64,000 nucleotides of DNA from CAZUDI01 sp964618975. Lineage in GTDB: Bacteria; Desulfobacterota; Desulfomonilia; UBA1062. The position numbers and the translations under genes were made by a program. The stretch is from positions 10,369 to 74,368 of the forward strand of contig CAZUDI010000011.1 of NCBI GenBank assembly GCA_964618975.1, read 5' to 3'. A model generated the notes under the pieces. The model searched no databases and had not been told where the DNA came from. It was given only the letters and a program-made list of their open reading frames with translations. This document shows, one piece after another, positions 8,299 to 15,933 of this stretch (positions within the stretch are counted from its first letter, which is position 1; every line of letters starts with the position of its first letter).

Positions 8299-9879
8299 TC
8301 ACCAGGCGTCCTGGAGCAGACGGCAGATGGTATCCGCACTGTTGTCGGACACCTGGGGGGTTTGCGAATACTGAGACTGAGAATAGTGTGTTTCCATGTA
8401 ATTGACTACCTCGGTGGCCAGGTAGGCAAAGGCCTCCTCGGCGCTCACGCATCCGTCGCCGTCGCTGTTGGCGGGCAGTTCCGGGACGGTTGCCGATGCA
8501 GTCTGGTTTTCGTGATCGAGTCCCAGGCCCTGCGTCAGATAGTAGGTGAAGAAGCCGTTTCTAAGGTTATCATCTGCAAACGAGGATTCGGTGGCACTCG
8601 CGGCGGTGATCACGAAGATGTTATTGGCGCTAAGCGCGCGGCATATGTCCGTGACGCCTGAGGTGAGGTCGCCCGTGGCTTCCTTTTTGGGCGGGGCCAG
8701 GTATCTGGAGTGCAGGATGACATCGGTGGCGCGCGCGATGAAGCCGCCGCTGTAGCAGCTGTCCAGCAGCACGATCACGTTGGCTAGGCCGTTGCCGGGA
8801 TTGGGTACATCCGCCAGGTAATCGGCGAGATCGTCGGATGAAATCCAGTCCGAGAGAGAATAGGACTCATCATCCCAGTAGGTGCACAGGTAGGCCCTGC
8901 CGGACGAAGAGCTGCCATGACCCGAATAGTGGAACAGCAGCAGGTCGCAACTGTCCATGTCCTGTGCGAGGGTGGCAAGCGCGCCGCGCACCGCGCTGCG
9001 CGTGGCGGCACTGTCGGTCAGCACCGTGAAGGAGGCGCCCGCGCCGCTCCACATGTTGCGTACCTCAAGGGCCGAGCGCAGGTCGTCCACGTCATTGATA
9101 CAGTATTCCAGGTCATCATCAATTCCTAGATAGTCATCGATGCCCACCAGCAGGGCCAGGCTGCGGCCGAAGGAAACCGCCAAGGAGAGCCCGGCGTGCG
9201 TCTCGTCCCCGTCGCTGCACAGCACATAGGCATACACGCTGCGATGTCCACAGGTGGTGTCGGTATAGGTCAGGGTATAGGAACCTTCCGCAGGGGAGCT
9301 GAACTCCTCCGGGGCATAGTACTGCCCGGCGCTCACGATGAAGATATCGTCCTGCGTCAGGCTGTCTACGGGACCGGATTCCGCATCAAGCACGCTTAAG
9401 TCGAGGGTAACTAAGGGAAAGGCGCTGGTGTCCAGGGCGTCGATCTGGATCGTATAGTCGGCTTGCGCCTGGGCGGGAAGGCCGGTATATACGACGCGCC
9501 CCGCGCTCTCGCCGCCGGAGGTATCCAGGCAGGTGACCTTGCAGACATAGCTGATCCCATTGGTCAATCCGGTGATCGCGTAGCTGGTGGTCGAAGGGCT
9601 CAAGGCCGAGGCGGCGCAGGTGAAGTGCGTCCCGCCGTCTGAGCTGTAGTAGACACGATATCCGTCCAGGTCAGCGGTATCGGGGGCCGTCCAGCTGAGC
9701 GTGATGCAGCCGTCGGAGACGACGGCGTTCAGCCCCGAGATCTCCCTGGCGCGCGTGACGTCGGTGGGCAGGAAGACGATATCCGTGCCGTCGTCGCGTG
9801 CGCAGCCTCCGAGCGCACACACAAACAACAGCACCATGAACATGAGAATATGGGGGTAGCGCCAAGGCATGCACGCCAT
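8299..9879 (-). CDS. Caspase-fold (C14-type) lipoprotein with fibronectin III and EF-hand loop
   Basis: A 526-residue protein from the ATG at 9879. It begins with a short basic stretch, a hydrophobic segment and the lipobox CALGGC (lipidated Cys26), so it should be membrane-anchored outside the cytosol. Residues about 48-135 look like a fibronectin type III domain (ITLSWTAPD...GYRVYYSSD...ITGLTNGISY). Residues about 240-455 are a caspase-like domain with the catalytic dyad His321 (YSGHG) and Cys375 (LDSCYSGG). An EF-hand-like loop follows (Asn471, Asp473, Asp475, Gly476, Val478, Glu482). An open frame extends upstream to 10074 but overlaps the neighbouring gene and would bury the signal sequence. 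Substrate unknown. Probably co-transcribed with the ThiF-like gene 88 bp upstream. Confidence 0.85.
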   Translation of the reverse strand: MACMPWRYPHILMFMVLLFVCALGGCARDDGTDIVFLPTDVTRAREISGLNAVVSDGCITLSWTAPDTADLDGYRVYYSSDGGTHFTCAASALSPSTTSYAITGLTNGISYVCKVTCLDTSGGESAGRVVYTGLPAQAQADYTIQIDALDTSAFPLVTLDLSVLDAESGPVDSLTQDDIFIVSAGQYYAPEEFSSPAEGSYTLTYTDTTCGHRSVYAYVLCSDGDETHAGLSLAVSFGRSLALLVGIDDYLGIDDDLEYCINDVDDLRSALEVRNMWSGAGASFTVLTDSAATRSAVRGALATLAQDMDSCDLLLFHYSGHGSSSSGRAYLCTYWDDESYSLSDWISSDDLADYLADVPNPGNGLANVIVLLDSCYSGGFIARATDVILHSRYLAPPKKEATGDLTSGVTDICRALSANNIFVITAASATESSFADDNLRNGFFTYYLTQGLGLDHENQTASATVPELPANSDGDGCVSAEEAFAYLATEVVNYMETHYSQSQYSQTPQVSDNSADTICRLLQDAW

Positions 9880-9967
9880 TCTAATGCAGACCCTCAAAGC
9901 GTGCAATGCCTGTGTGGGGAAGCGCGAAAAAGATGGTGCCGGGATACATGGCCCTGAACGCCCGCAA

Positions 9968-11992
9968 TCACCGGCGGGAGCCTTTGTCCCGGCGGTCCTG
10001 GTGGATCTTGAGCAGGGCGAAGAAATTGCGCCAGAACAGGTGCGTGAGTTTGTGCAGGACCGGCCCCACGCCACGGCCGAAGATCAGCCAGCCGAGCTTA
10101 CGGTGGATGCGGATGAAGCGGCTGAAGCGTGTGAGCCGGGGACGGCCCCGGCGGATGTACCAGCAGCGCGGGGCCGCCACGGGCGCCCAGCGACCGCTGG
10201 CCAGCTTGAGTGTCTCCTGGGCCGCCAGGGAGGCCGCCATCCATTCCACGGGGCAGATGAGTGCCAACGGGCGCTTGTCAAGAAAGTATTTCCAGTACCA
10301 GCCCACGCGCCAGTCGCCCGCGGTGATGAAATTGTACTGGGCGCAGCGGTATTCGCGGGTGTGCATCACCCGCCTGAGCCCCCGGTAGCCAAGAGGCGGA
10401 ATCCCGAAGACATCCTCGATGGTGGGGGTCGCGTGCGTGAAGACGCATACCCAGGCCAGGGAACCCGAGGGCATGCACAGCACGGCGGGCCGGCCGCACC
10501 TGCGGGCGGCGCGGAAGATCAGCACGCTGTAGGCGAGGTCCTCCACGGCCGGGATGACGATGTCGGCATCTTTTACGAGGGACTCGAGCGTGAGCTCGTC
10601 GGGATAGTCGGTGTGCACGGAGATGTCGGCTGAGGGGTTGATGTCCAGGATGGACTTCCTGACCTTTTCGGTCTTGGATTCGCCGAGGCTGTGGGTGAAA
10701 CACAGCAGCTGGCGGTTCATGTCGGCAGGCGCATAGGTGCCGTTTCCCACCAGGGTGAAGTGTTCGAAACCGCAGCGGGCGAGGATCACGGCCGTGGTCT
10801 CGCCCGTGCCCGAATCCCCGATGACGAGGATGCGGGTAGCTCGGATACGCGCCTGCTCCTGAGGGGTGAAGATGCCGTAGTTACGCTCGAAGAATCGATC
10901 GTAGACAGGGTCTGACGGGGGCATGGCCTCAATCTCTCCGGGTTGATGACCCCGCCCCACGTGCGTCTCGAAAGGTGCTGCGGTCTGGTCCGGGGGGTGC
11001 GTGTCCGTGAGTTGATATCCGGGGCAGGCCCCCGATTGGGAACGTGCACGCTTGTGCTCGCGGGTGCCTTCAAGGCGCTGGAACAGCGCCCACCAGAGGC
11101 GCTGGAAGAACTCGATGGCGGGGGCCAGCGGCGTCTGGAAGAGATACCAGAAGAGCCTGCGCTGCCAGACGAGTAGCGTCTGGAGGGAAGGCCCGCCGAT
11201 GCGGTTGATATGAACGGTGCGATGGGTGAGGTACCAGTATCTCGGCGAGGCCACGGGCCTCCATTTCCCGCTGATTACCTTGACGATCTCCTGGGCGCCC
11301 AGCGCAGAGGCCAGCCATACCGTGGGGCAGATCTGGGCCGGGGCGAGACCCTCCTCGACGAAGCGGCGGTAGTAGTCGATTCTCCAGGCGGCCAGCGGGA
11401 CATAGAAATAGGTGCCGAACTTGTAGCGCCTGAGCTCGAAGACCTCTCTGAGCTCCTCGTAGGTGGCAAGATAGGGAACCCCGTTGATGTCCTCGGCCGG
11501 GGGGCTATCGGGCATGATGATGCTCACGTTGGCCCACGTGCCGGAGGGCACCACCATCAGGGCCACTTTTCCCAGGCGCTGGCAGGCCCTGAAGACGAGC
11601 AAGCTGAAGGCCATGTCGTCGGCGGCGGGAAAGACCACGTCCGCCTGCACAATCAGCTCCTCCACACGCTTTAGCGCGAGAGAGGTGGGATGGATTTGGA
11701 GTTCGGCCTGCGGGTTGACTTCCAGGATCTGCTCGCCAATCACCTCGGCCTTGTTGCGGCCCTGGGTGCTGGTGAAACAGGCGATCTGTCGGTTCATATT
11801 GGTGGGGCCGTAGGTATCGAAATCGACGAGGGTAAAACGGCCCAGACCGCAGCGCGCCAGGATCAGGGCCACCACACCGCCGATACCGCCGCACCCGATA
11901 ATGAGCACGTGGGCCTTTTGCAGGCGCTCCTGTTCCTGGGCGGTGAAGATGCCGTAATTGCGCTCAAAGAGTTCCTGATAGTCGTGTCCCAT
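9968..11992 (-). CDS. Tandem ThiF/E1-like adenylyltransferase (two domains, second degenerate)
   Basis: A 674-residue protein made of two homologous ThiF/MoeB/E1-type halves (about 5-300 and 363-660) joined by a polar linker. The first half has the nucleotide loop GCGGIGG (33-39), the acidic pair Asp57/Asp59 in LVDFDTY, Arg68 in MNRQ, and Asp125/Asp126. The second half keeps the same layout and the MNRQ arginine (Arg427), but its glycine loop reads GDSGTGE (392-398) and the acidic pair is Gly416/Gly418, so ATP use by this half is doubtful. No CxxC zinc motif or clear catalytic cysteine is seen. The ATG at 11992 is chosen for AAAGGA five bases upstream; an ATG at 12037 is also in frame. Substrate unknown. 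Confidence 0.85.
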   Translation of the reverse strand: MGHDYQELFERNYGIFTAQEQERLQKAHVLIIGCGGIGGVVALILARCGLGRFTLVDFDTYGPTNMNRQIACFTSTQGRNKAEVIGEQILEVNPQAELQIHPTSLALKRVEELIVQADVVFPAADDMAFSLLVFRACQRLGKVALMVVPSGTWANVSIIMPDSPPAEDINGVPYLATYEELREVFELRRYKFGTYFYVPLAAWRIDYYRRFVEEGLAPAQICPTVWLASALGAQEIVKVISGKWRPVASPRYWYLTHRTVHINRIGGPSLQTLLVWQRRLFWYLFQTPLAPAIEFFQRLWWALFQRLEGTREHKRARSQSGACPGYQLTDTHPPDQTAAPFETHVGRGHQPGEIEAMPPSDPVYDRFFERNYGIFTPQEQARIRATRILVIGDSGTGETTAVILARCGFEHFTLVGNGTYAPADMNRQLLCFTHSLGESKTEKVRKSILDINPSADISVHTDYPDELTLESLVKDADIVIPAVEDLAYSVLIFRAARRCGRPAVLCMPSGSLAWVCVFTHATPTIEDVFGIPPLGYRGLRRVMHTREYRCAQYNFITAGDWRVGWYWKYFLDKRPLALICPVEWMAASLAAQETLKLASGRWAPVAAPRCWYIRRGRPRLTRFSRFIRIHRKLGWLIFGRGVGPVLHKLTHLFWRNFFALLKIHQDRRDKGSRR

Positions 11993-12024
11993 GCATTCCT
12001 TTCCCGGGGCAAGGCCCTTAAGGT

Positions 12025-12051
12025 ATAATACATGCATCGGTTACCTGTCAA
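12025..12051 (-). promoter_or_regulatory. Candidate promoter of the tandem ThiF gene
   Basis: On the minus strand a perfect -35 TTGACA (12046-12051) and a -10 TATTAT (12025-12030) are separated by 15 bp, slightly short. The -10 ends 32 bp before the chosen start codon. This would let the ThiF-like and caspase genes be transcribed apart from the membrane-protein gene. Confidence 0.5.
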
Positions 12052-12164
12052 AGAAGATCAGACTCGATCACCTGGGATCGAAACCAGAGCCGCTGATCTT
12101 CCCGTCCGGCGCGAGGACCTGTCCGCAGGGGATCAACCTAACCGGTCTCCGGCGATGGGGGGGA

Positions 12165-12803
12165 TCAGCCCCGTTCTCGCACGGGTGGAAGGGTGACGAG
12201 CCCGTGCAGCAGGGGGGAGAGCAACCCCGCGACCCCGGCGGCGATGGCGACGCGGTAGGGCGGGAGAAAGTACATGACCACGTCCACCGGCACGGTGTAC
12301 TGGATCTGTGACTGTCCCACAACGGGCAGCCCTGAGCGGGAGCAGGCGTAAAGGAGGGCAAGGTAGAAGCCCACCGTGTAGAGGAGCATGCAGATCGCAT
12401 TCCACAGGAGGAAGAGCCTGCCCTTGCGGCCAGCCATGGTGCTGCCCCAGAAGGCCAGCAGGAGATAGCCGCACAGCAGGAGAAACAGGACTATCACGGC
12501 GATGACAGGCGTCTCGATGACATATGTGAGCCCCTCGGGCGGCAGGTTGTGCCGCAGGAGGTAGGGGAAGGCCCGGATGGTGTAGGCCCCGCCGTAGATG
12601 CCCGAGTACCACCAGGGATGGAAGATGGTGGCGAAGAAGACGATCCCGCTGGCCAATCCCAGGGGATTGTACAGGCGCAACTCATGGAAATGTCCGCCCA
12701 AGGCCTGAATGAGGCCCCGCCAGCCGGCCGCACCCCGGCCGGCCAGACGCTCTTGCGTGGCCGGGTCGATCAGGAGGCGTGTGAGAATATCGACGATCTG
12801 CAT
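12165..12803 (-). CDS. Polytopic membrane protein of unknown function
   Basis: A 212-residue protein that I do not recognise. It has a short soluble N-terminus (about 1-40) and roughly four hydrophobic segments: about 44-64, 94-116, 130-150 and 182-203. Aromatic and proline-rich loops lie between (HPWWYSGIYGG, VPVDVVMYFLPPYR). The ATG at 12803 is preceded by GAGGTGA at ideal spacing; a TTG five codons upstream is less likely. It lies 172 bp upstream of the tandem ThiF gene on the same strand, so a shared role with that gene and the caspase-like lipoprotein is possible but unproven. Confidence 0.75.
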   Translation of the reverse strand: MQIVDILTRLLIDPATQERLAGRGAAGWRGLIQALGGHFHELRLYNPLGLASGIVFFATIFHPWWYSGIYGGAYTIRAFPYLLRHNLPPEGLTYVIETPVIAVIVLFLLLCGYLLLAFWGSTMAGRKGRLFLLWNAICMLLYTVGFYLALLYACSRSGLPVVGQSQIQYTVPVDVVMYFLPPYRVAIAAGVAGLLSPLLHGLVTLPPVRERG

Positions 12804-12863
12804 GACATCACCTCGCAATACTGTGGTGGAAAAGGTCCAGAGTGTATCTGTCCATAGGTTTAT

Positions 12864-12974
12864 TTAATCGCTACGGGATCGCATTTCCAGCCGCTGACGG
12901 CATTCATGGCTATGGATCGTCGAATTTTCTTACCGCTGGCGCTGTCGAGGAGGTCCAGGGCAAGCCCAGAGGTT
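12864..12974 (+). repeat. Decayed palindromic repeat, forward, one and a half copies
   Basis: 12864-12900 resembles a left half (TTAATCGCTACGGGATCG) and 12907-12974 a fuller copy (TGGCTATGGATCGTCGAATT, then AGGTCCAGGGCAAGCCC). Together they suggest one repeat landing beside or inside another followed by decay. The 12804-13108 gap holds no gene that I can support. Confidence 0.5.
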
Positions 12975-13108
12975 TCGATGCAAGCGCCGGATTCAGTGAC
13001 GCTCACGCGCCGGACGGGGAGAAGGGTGGGGAATCAAGGACGCAGCGCCTTGCACCCTTGGCGGGCTGATCCTGGCGGCGGGCGGTGCATATACGAGCCC
13101 TCCCGACC

Positions 13109-13621
13109 TCAGGACTCTTCTTTCTCTTCATCCGCCTCGAACTCGATCATCTTGGAGGGCGCGGAATCCTGCGAGATGGCCTTCTGCGGGACGAAGACCT
13201 TTCGGACAAAGGCGCTCAGGCCGGTCTCGGTCTTCTGGATCTCCTCTTCGGCCTCCTTGAGCACGATCTCCCAGGTGGCGGCAAAGCCCGGTGCCCGGGC
13301 GAACATGGAGTGGATGGCCTTGTCGTAGACATGCAGCTGGCGTATCTCGTGGCGGCCGGGCTTCTGCTGCAGGGACTTGACGGTGACCCTCAGGTTTTCG
13401 TTTTCGCGCCGGATCTTCTCGAATTCCTCCTCGCGGGTCTTGTGTCCCTTGGCGTCGATCTCCATCTTGGTGAAGAGGCTTTCCCTGAGCTTTTTCAGCT
13501 CCCCCTTGAGTTTGCGCGCGCTTAGCAGCCCTTTGAGCCAGACAACGAGGGTGACCAGCAGTCCGATGGCCAGGCCGAGCAGAAAGGGGTTGTTCCGGAA
13601 AAAGGTGATTACGTCGGTCAT
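13109..13621 (-). CDS. Membrane-anchored coiled-coil protein, unknown function
   Basis: A 170-residue protein with an N-terminal transmembrane helix (about 10-30: NPFLLGLAIGLLVTLVVWL), then a long charged heptad-rich region (about 34-85) that should form a coiled coil, and a C-terminal part rich in Glu and Lys. The N-out or N-in topology is uncertain. I do not recognise a named family. It sits alone between the helicase gene and the membrane-protein gene. The start ATG has AAGGAT upstream. Confidence 0.75.
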   Translation of the reverse strand: MTDVITFFRNNPFLLGLAIGLLVTLVVWLKGLLSARKLKGELKKLRESLFTKMEIDAKGHKTREEEFEKIRRENENLRVTVKSLQQKPGRHEIRQLHVYDKAIHSMFARAPGFAATWEIVLKEAEEEIQKTETGLSAFVRKVFVPQKAISQDSAPSKMIEFEADEEKEES

Positions 13622-13712
13622 GACAGGTTATCCTTGCTATTTAATTTTCATCATTCGCTCTATCGACAATTCATCGTTATAATTCAACACATAATGCCCT
13701 GAGCGCGCTTTG

Positions 13713-15089
13713 TCAACGCATAAGAGGCCTCACCCCCAGGTCGTCGTAGGCCCTCAGCCGTGACTGGAAGCTGCGTCTGAGGACCGGCAGGGCATCGACA
13801 TAGTCGTAGATGAGGGCCTCCTCCTTGTCCTCGGCCACGCGCAGGATGCGTCCGATGTACTGCTTGACCCGCCCGGTGAATTTGACCGGGGTGGCCAGAA
13901 AGATGGAGGAAAGGTCTTTGAGATCGAACCCTTCGCCGATCAGCCGGGAGGTGGCCACGACTACCGGTACCGTGCCGCTGGAGAGCTCGGCGACAATCGC
14001 GGCGCGCTCCGGCATGGGGATGTCGCCGGTGAGCAGGCGGGAGGCGACCCCCCGCTGGAGGATGAGCGCGTTAAGGACCCGGCAGTGGGCGACACGCTCG
14101 GAGATCACCAGGACGATGCCCCTGCCACAAGAAGCCCTCTGGGCCACGTCGTCGGCGATCAGGGCGTTGCGGCTCTCATCCGCGCACAGGGCGCTCATCA
14201 GGCCCTGATAGTCCTCCGGGCGGAAGGCATAGGTGAAGTCCGTGCGGCGCACCAGCAGCTGCGCGCGCATGATGCGCGCCATGTCCTGCAGCTCGCGGGG
14301 GCTGATGCGGTGCCTGAGCTCCCCCAGATACAGGTGGATCAGCCGGGAGAGGCCGTCCCGGCGGTAGGGGGTTGCCGAAAGCCCCAGCATGAAGGCGCTG
14401 TCGAAGACGCTCAGCGTCTCGCTGAAGGTGCGAGCCGGCAGGTGGTGGCATTCGTCCACCACCAGGTGGCCGATGTGGTGCTTGAGCTCGGATGCGCATT
14501 TGGCGAGTGAGTTGATGATGCCGATGGTGAGGCGCTCGCCGATGCGGGACTGCCCGTCACCGATGAGTCCGATGGAAGATGCCTCCAGGCCGGTGAAGTG
14601 GGAGGCGCGCTCCAGCCACTGGTACATGAGTTCCTTGGTGTGCACCACCACCAGGGTCGGCTGACGCCGGCAGGCGATGATTTTGAGGGCCATGACGGTC
14701 TTGCCGGCCCCGGGCGGGGCCTCGAGCACACCGAAGCGGTGGGCCATAAGGCTCTGCACGGCGTGCGTCTGGTAGGGATAGAGCTCGGCCGCGAACGGCA
14801 ATTCCACCGTCTCCAGGCTGCGTGTGCGATCGACGAGTGCGTGAGGATGGCCCTTCAGGAGCGTCCTCAGGCGCGATATGAATCCACGCGGCAGGATGAG
14901 CACGCCGTTTTGGCGGGTAAAGAAGTGCAGATACTGGGGTTGGGTGTTCTTCCAGCGGCCGTAATTTTCGACCTGCTCCCAGCGGGGGTTGATGAAGGTG
15001 AGCTCATGCTCGATAATGGGCACGAGACCATCGGGCAGATCCGCCTCCAGCAGCCGCAGGGCGCTGTCCACGTGCAGCCGCACGCTCAT
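13713..15089 (-). CDS. XPB-like superfamily 2 DNA helicase
   Basis: A 458-residue DEAD/DEAH-type helicase. Motif I is APPGAGKT, motif II DECH (LVVDECHHLP), motif III LSATPYR, and the C-terminal RecA-like domain includes a motif-VI-like stretch VKQYIGRILR. An N-terminal region of about 100 residues precedes the ATPase core. It resembles the compact prokaryotic XPB/Ssl2 and UvsW type, which remodel duplex or branched DNA. The ATG at 15089 has AGGGTGG upstream; an in-frame extension to 15179 lacks similarity and a good ribosome site. No nuclease partner is adjacent, so a repair role is only general inference. Confidence 0.88.
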   Translation of the reverse strand: MSVRLHVDSALRLLEADLPDGLVPIIEHELTFINPRWEQVENYGRWKNTQPQYLHFFTRQNGVLILPRGFISRLRTLLKGHPHALVDRTRSLETVELPFAAELYPYQTHAVQSLMAHRFGVLEAPPGAGKTVMALKIIACRRQPTLVVVHTKELMYQWLERASHFTGLEASSIGLIGDGQSRIGERLTIGIINSLAKCASELKHHIGHLVVDECHHLPARTFSETLSVFDSAFMLGLSATPYRRDGLSRLIHLYLGELRHRISPRELQDMARIMRAQLLVRRTDFTYAFRPEDYQGLMSALCADESRNALIADDVAQRASCGRGIVLVISERVAHCRVLNALILQRGVASRLLTGDIPMPERAAIVAELSSGTVPVVVATSRLIGEGFDLKDLSSIFLATPVKFTGRVKQYIGRILRVAEDKEEALIYDYVDALPVLRRSFQSRLRAYDDLGVRPLMR

Positions 15090-15431
15090 GGGTACCACCC
15101 TGGATTTATTCGATGGTGTGGCCGCATCTGGAAAAAGGCCTTTCTTGTGTGTGTTACATCGCGCGGTGGCTCTCTTCAAGCGCTTTTCTCGTCCTCGGGC
15201 CTCAAGGGCGACTTGTCAGACCGACGGAGACCACATGGGTCCTGGAAGAGGGGCGGGCAGGGTGAGGTCTGTGGAATCCGGACAGCCTTCTGCTTGGCAG
15301 GAACAGGGCAAGCGAGGGGCTGGCTCGGATGCCTGCGGGGTCAGCGCGCAGCTTGGCACCCTTTCCGAGAGCGATACCGGACGCGGGTCTGGATGATCGG
15401 GTATAAGGCGGCTCTCGCGGAGGGCGGATGA
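15090..15431. other. Intergenic gap, nothing identified
   Basis: This 342-bp gap lies between the helicase start and the zinc-ribbon gene end. I find no gene, no clear copy of the palindromic repeat and no strong terminator. Confidence 0.5.
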
Positions 15432-15710
15432 CTAGCCGTTCTCGTCATCGAACTCGAAACTCTCGAGCTTTTCCCCCTCCTCGTGCAGGACGTCGTCCAT
15501 GGAAACGTCCGGAGGGGTGGGCCCGTGGGCGAGTCGCTCCTTCTTTTCCTCTTTCACCTTGCCCACCACGAAGCCTTCGTCGTCGATATCGAGCTCGGGG
15601 GGTTTGATGTAGATGTTGAGCTTGATCTTGGTGGGGACCAGGTCTTCACCGCAGCTGCGGCACCGGTCCAGATAGTCGAAACTGGTATAATTGCACTTTG
15701 GACACCTCAT
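15432..15710 (-). CDS. Small zinc-ribbon protein
   Basis: A 92-residue protein starting with a zinc ribbon: CPKC at residues 3-6 and CRSC at 17-20. An acidic, low-complexity C-terminal half follows (DIDDEG, EEGEKLESFEFDDENG). Such short FmdB-like or DUF zinc ribbons are common in Desulfobacterota, with unknown roles. The start is ATG with GAGAG nearby. It is on the same strand as the helicase, upstream of it by about 340 bp. Confidence 0.8.
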   Translation of the reverse strand: MRCPKCNYTSFDYLDRCRSCGEDLVPTKIKLNIYIKPPELDIDDEGFVVGKVKEEKKERLAHGPTPPDVSMDDVLHEEGEKLESFEFDDENG

Positions 15711-15768
15711 GCAGACTCTCCTCCCTTATTCATATCCTAAACCTATCGGCAGTTCCCGGCCAGATCAT

Positions 15769-15851
15769 TAACCGCTTGAGGGTAGAATTCTTCGCCACTT
15801 GCGTCGGCAAGGCGGGGTAAGGGCTTGCCCTGGCGCTCATACCCATGATTC
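15769..15851 (+). repeat. Dispersed palindromic repeat, forward copy
   Basis: Clear copy: AACCGCTTGAGGGTAGAATTC, CCACTTGCGTCGGCAAG, AGGGCTTGCCCTGG, then CATACCCATGATTC. It lies between the zinc-ribbon start and the 3' end of the UDP-sugar dehydrogenase gene. Confidence 0.88.
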
Positions 15852-15853
15852 GC

Positions 15854-15876
15854 GGCGGGGGGAATCCTCCCCCGCC
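15854..15876. terminator. GC-rich hairpin after the UDP-sugar dehydrogenase gene
   Basis: GGCGGGGG and CCCCCGCC, with a 7-base loop, form an 8-bp stem about 60 bp downstream of the dehydrogenase stop (minus strand). There is no T-tract, so termination is only plausible. Confidence 0.35.
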
Positions 15877-15933
15877 CCCGGCGGCGCAAACGGGAGCAGT
15901 CAGAGGCTTCACATCCATGCTGGCGGCCTCTCC

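Noticed and set aside
9880..10074. N-terminal extension of the caspase-like protein
   Set aside because: It would overlap the ThiF-like gene, place 65 unstructured residues ahead of a lipoprotein signal, and lacks support; the ATG at 9879 fits the signal peptide.
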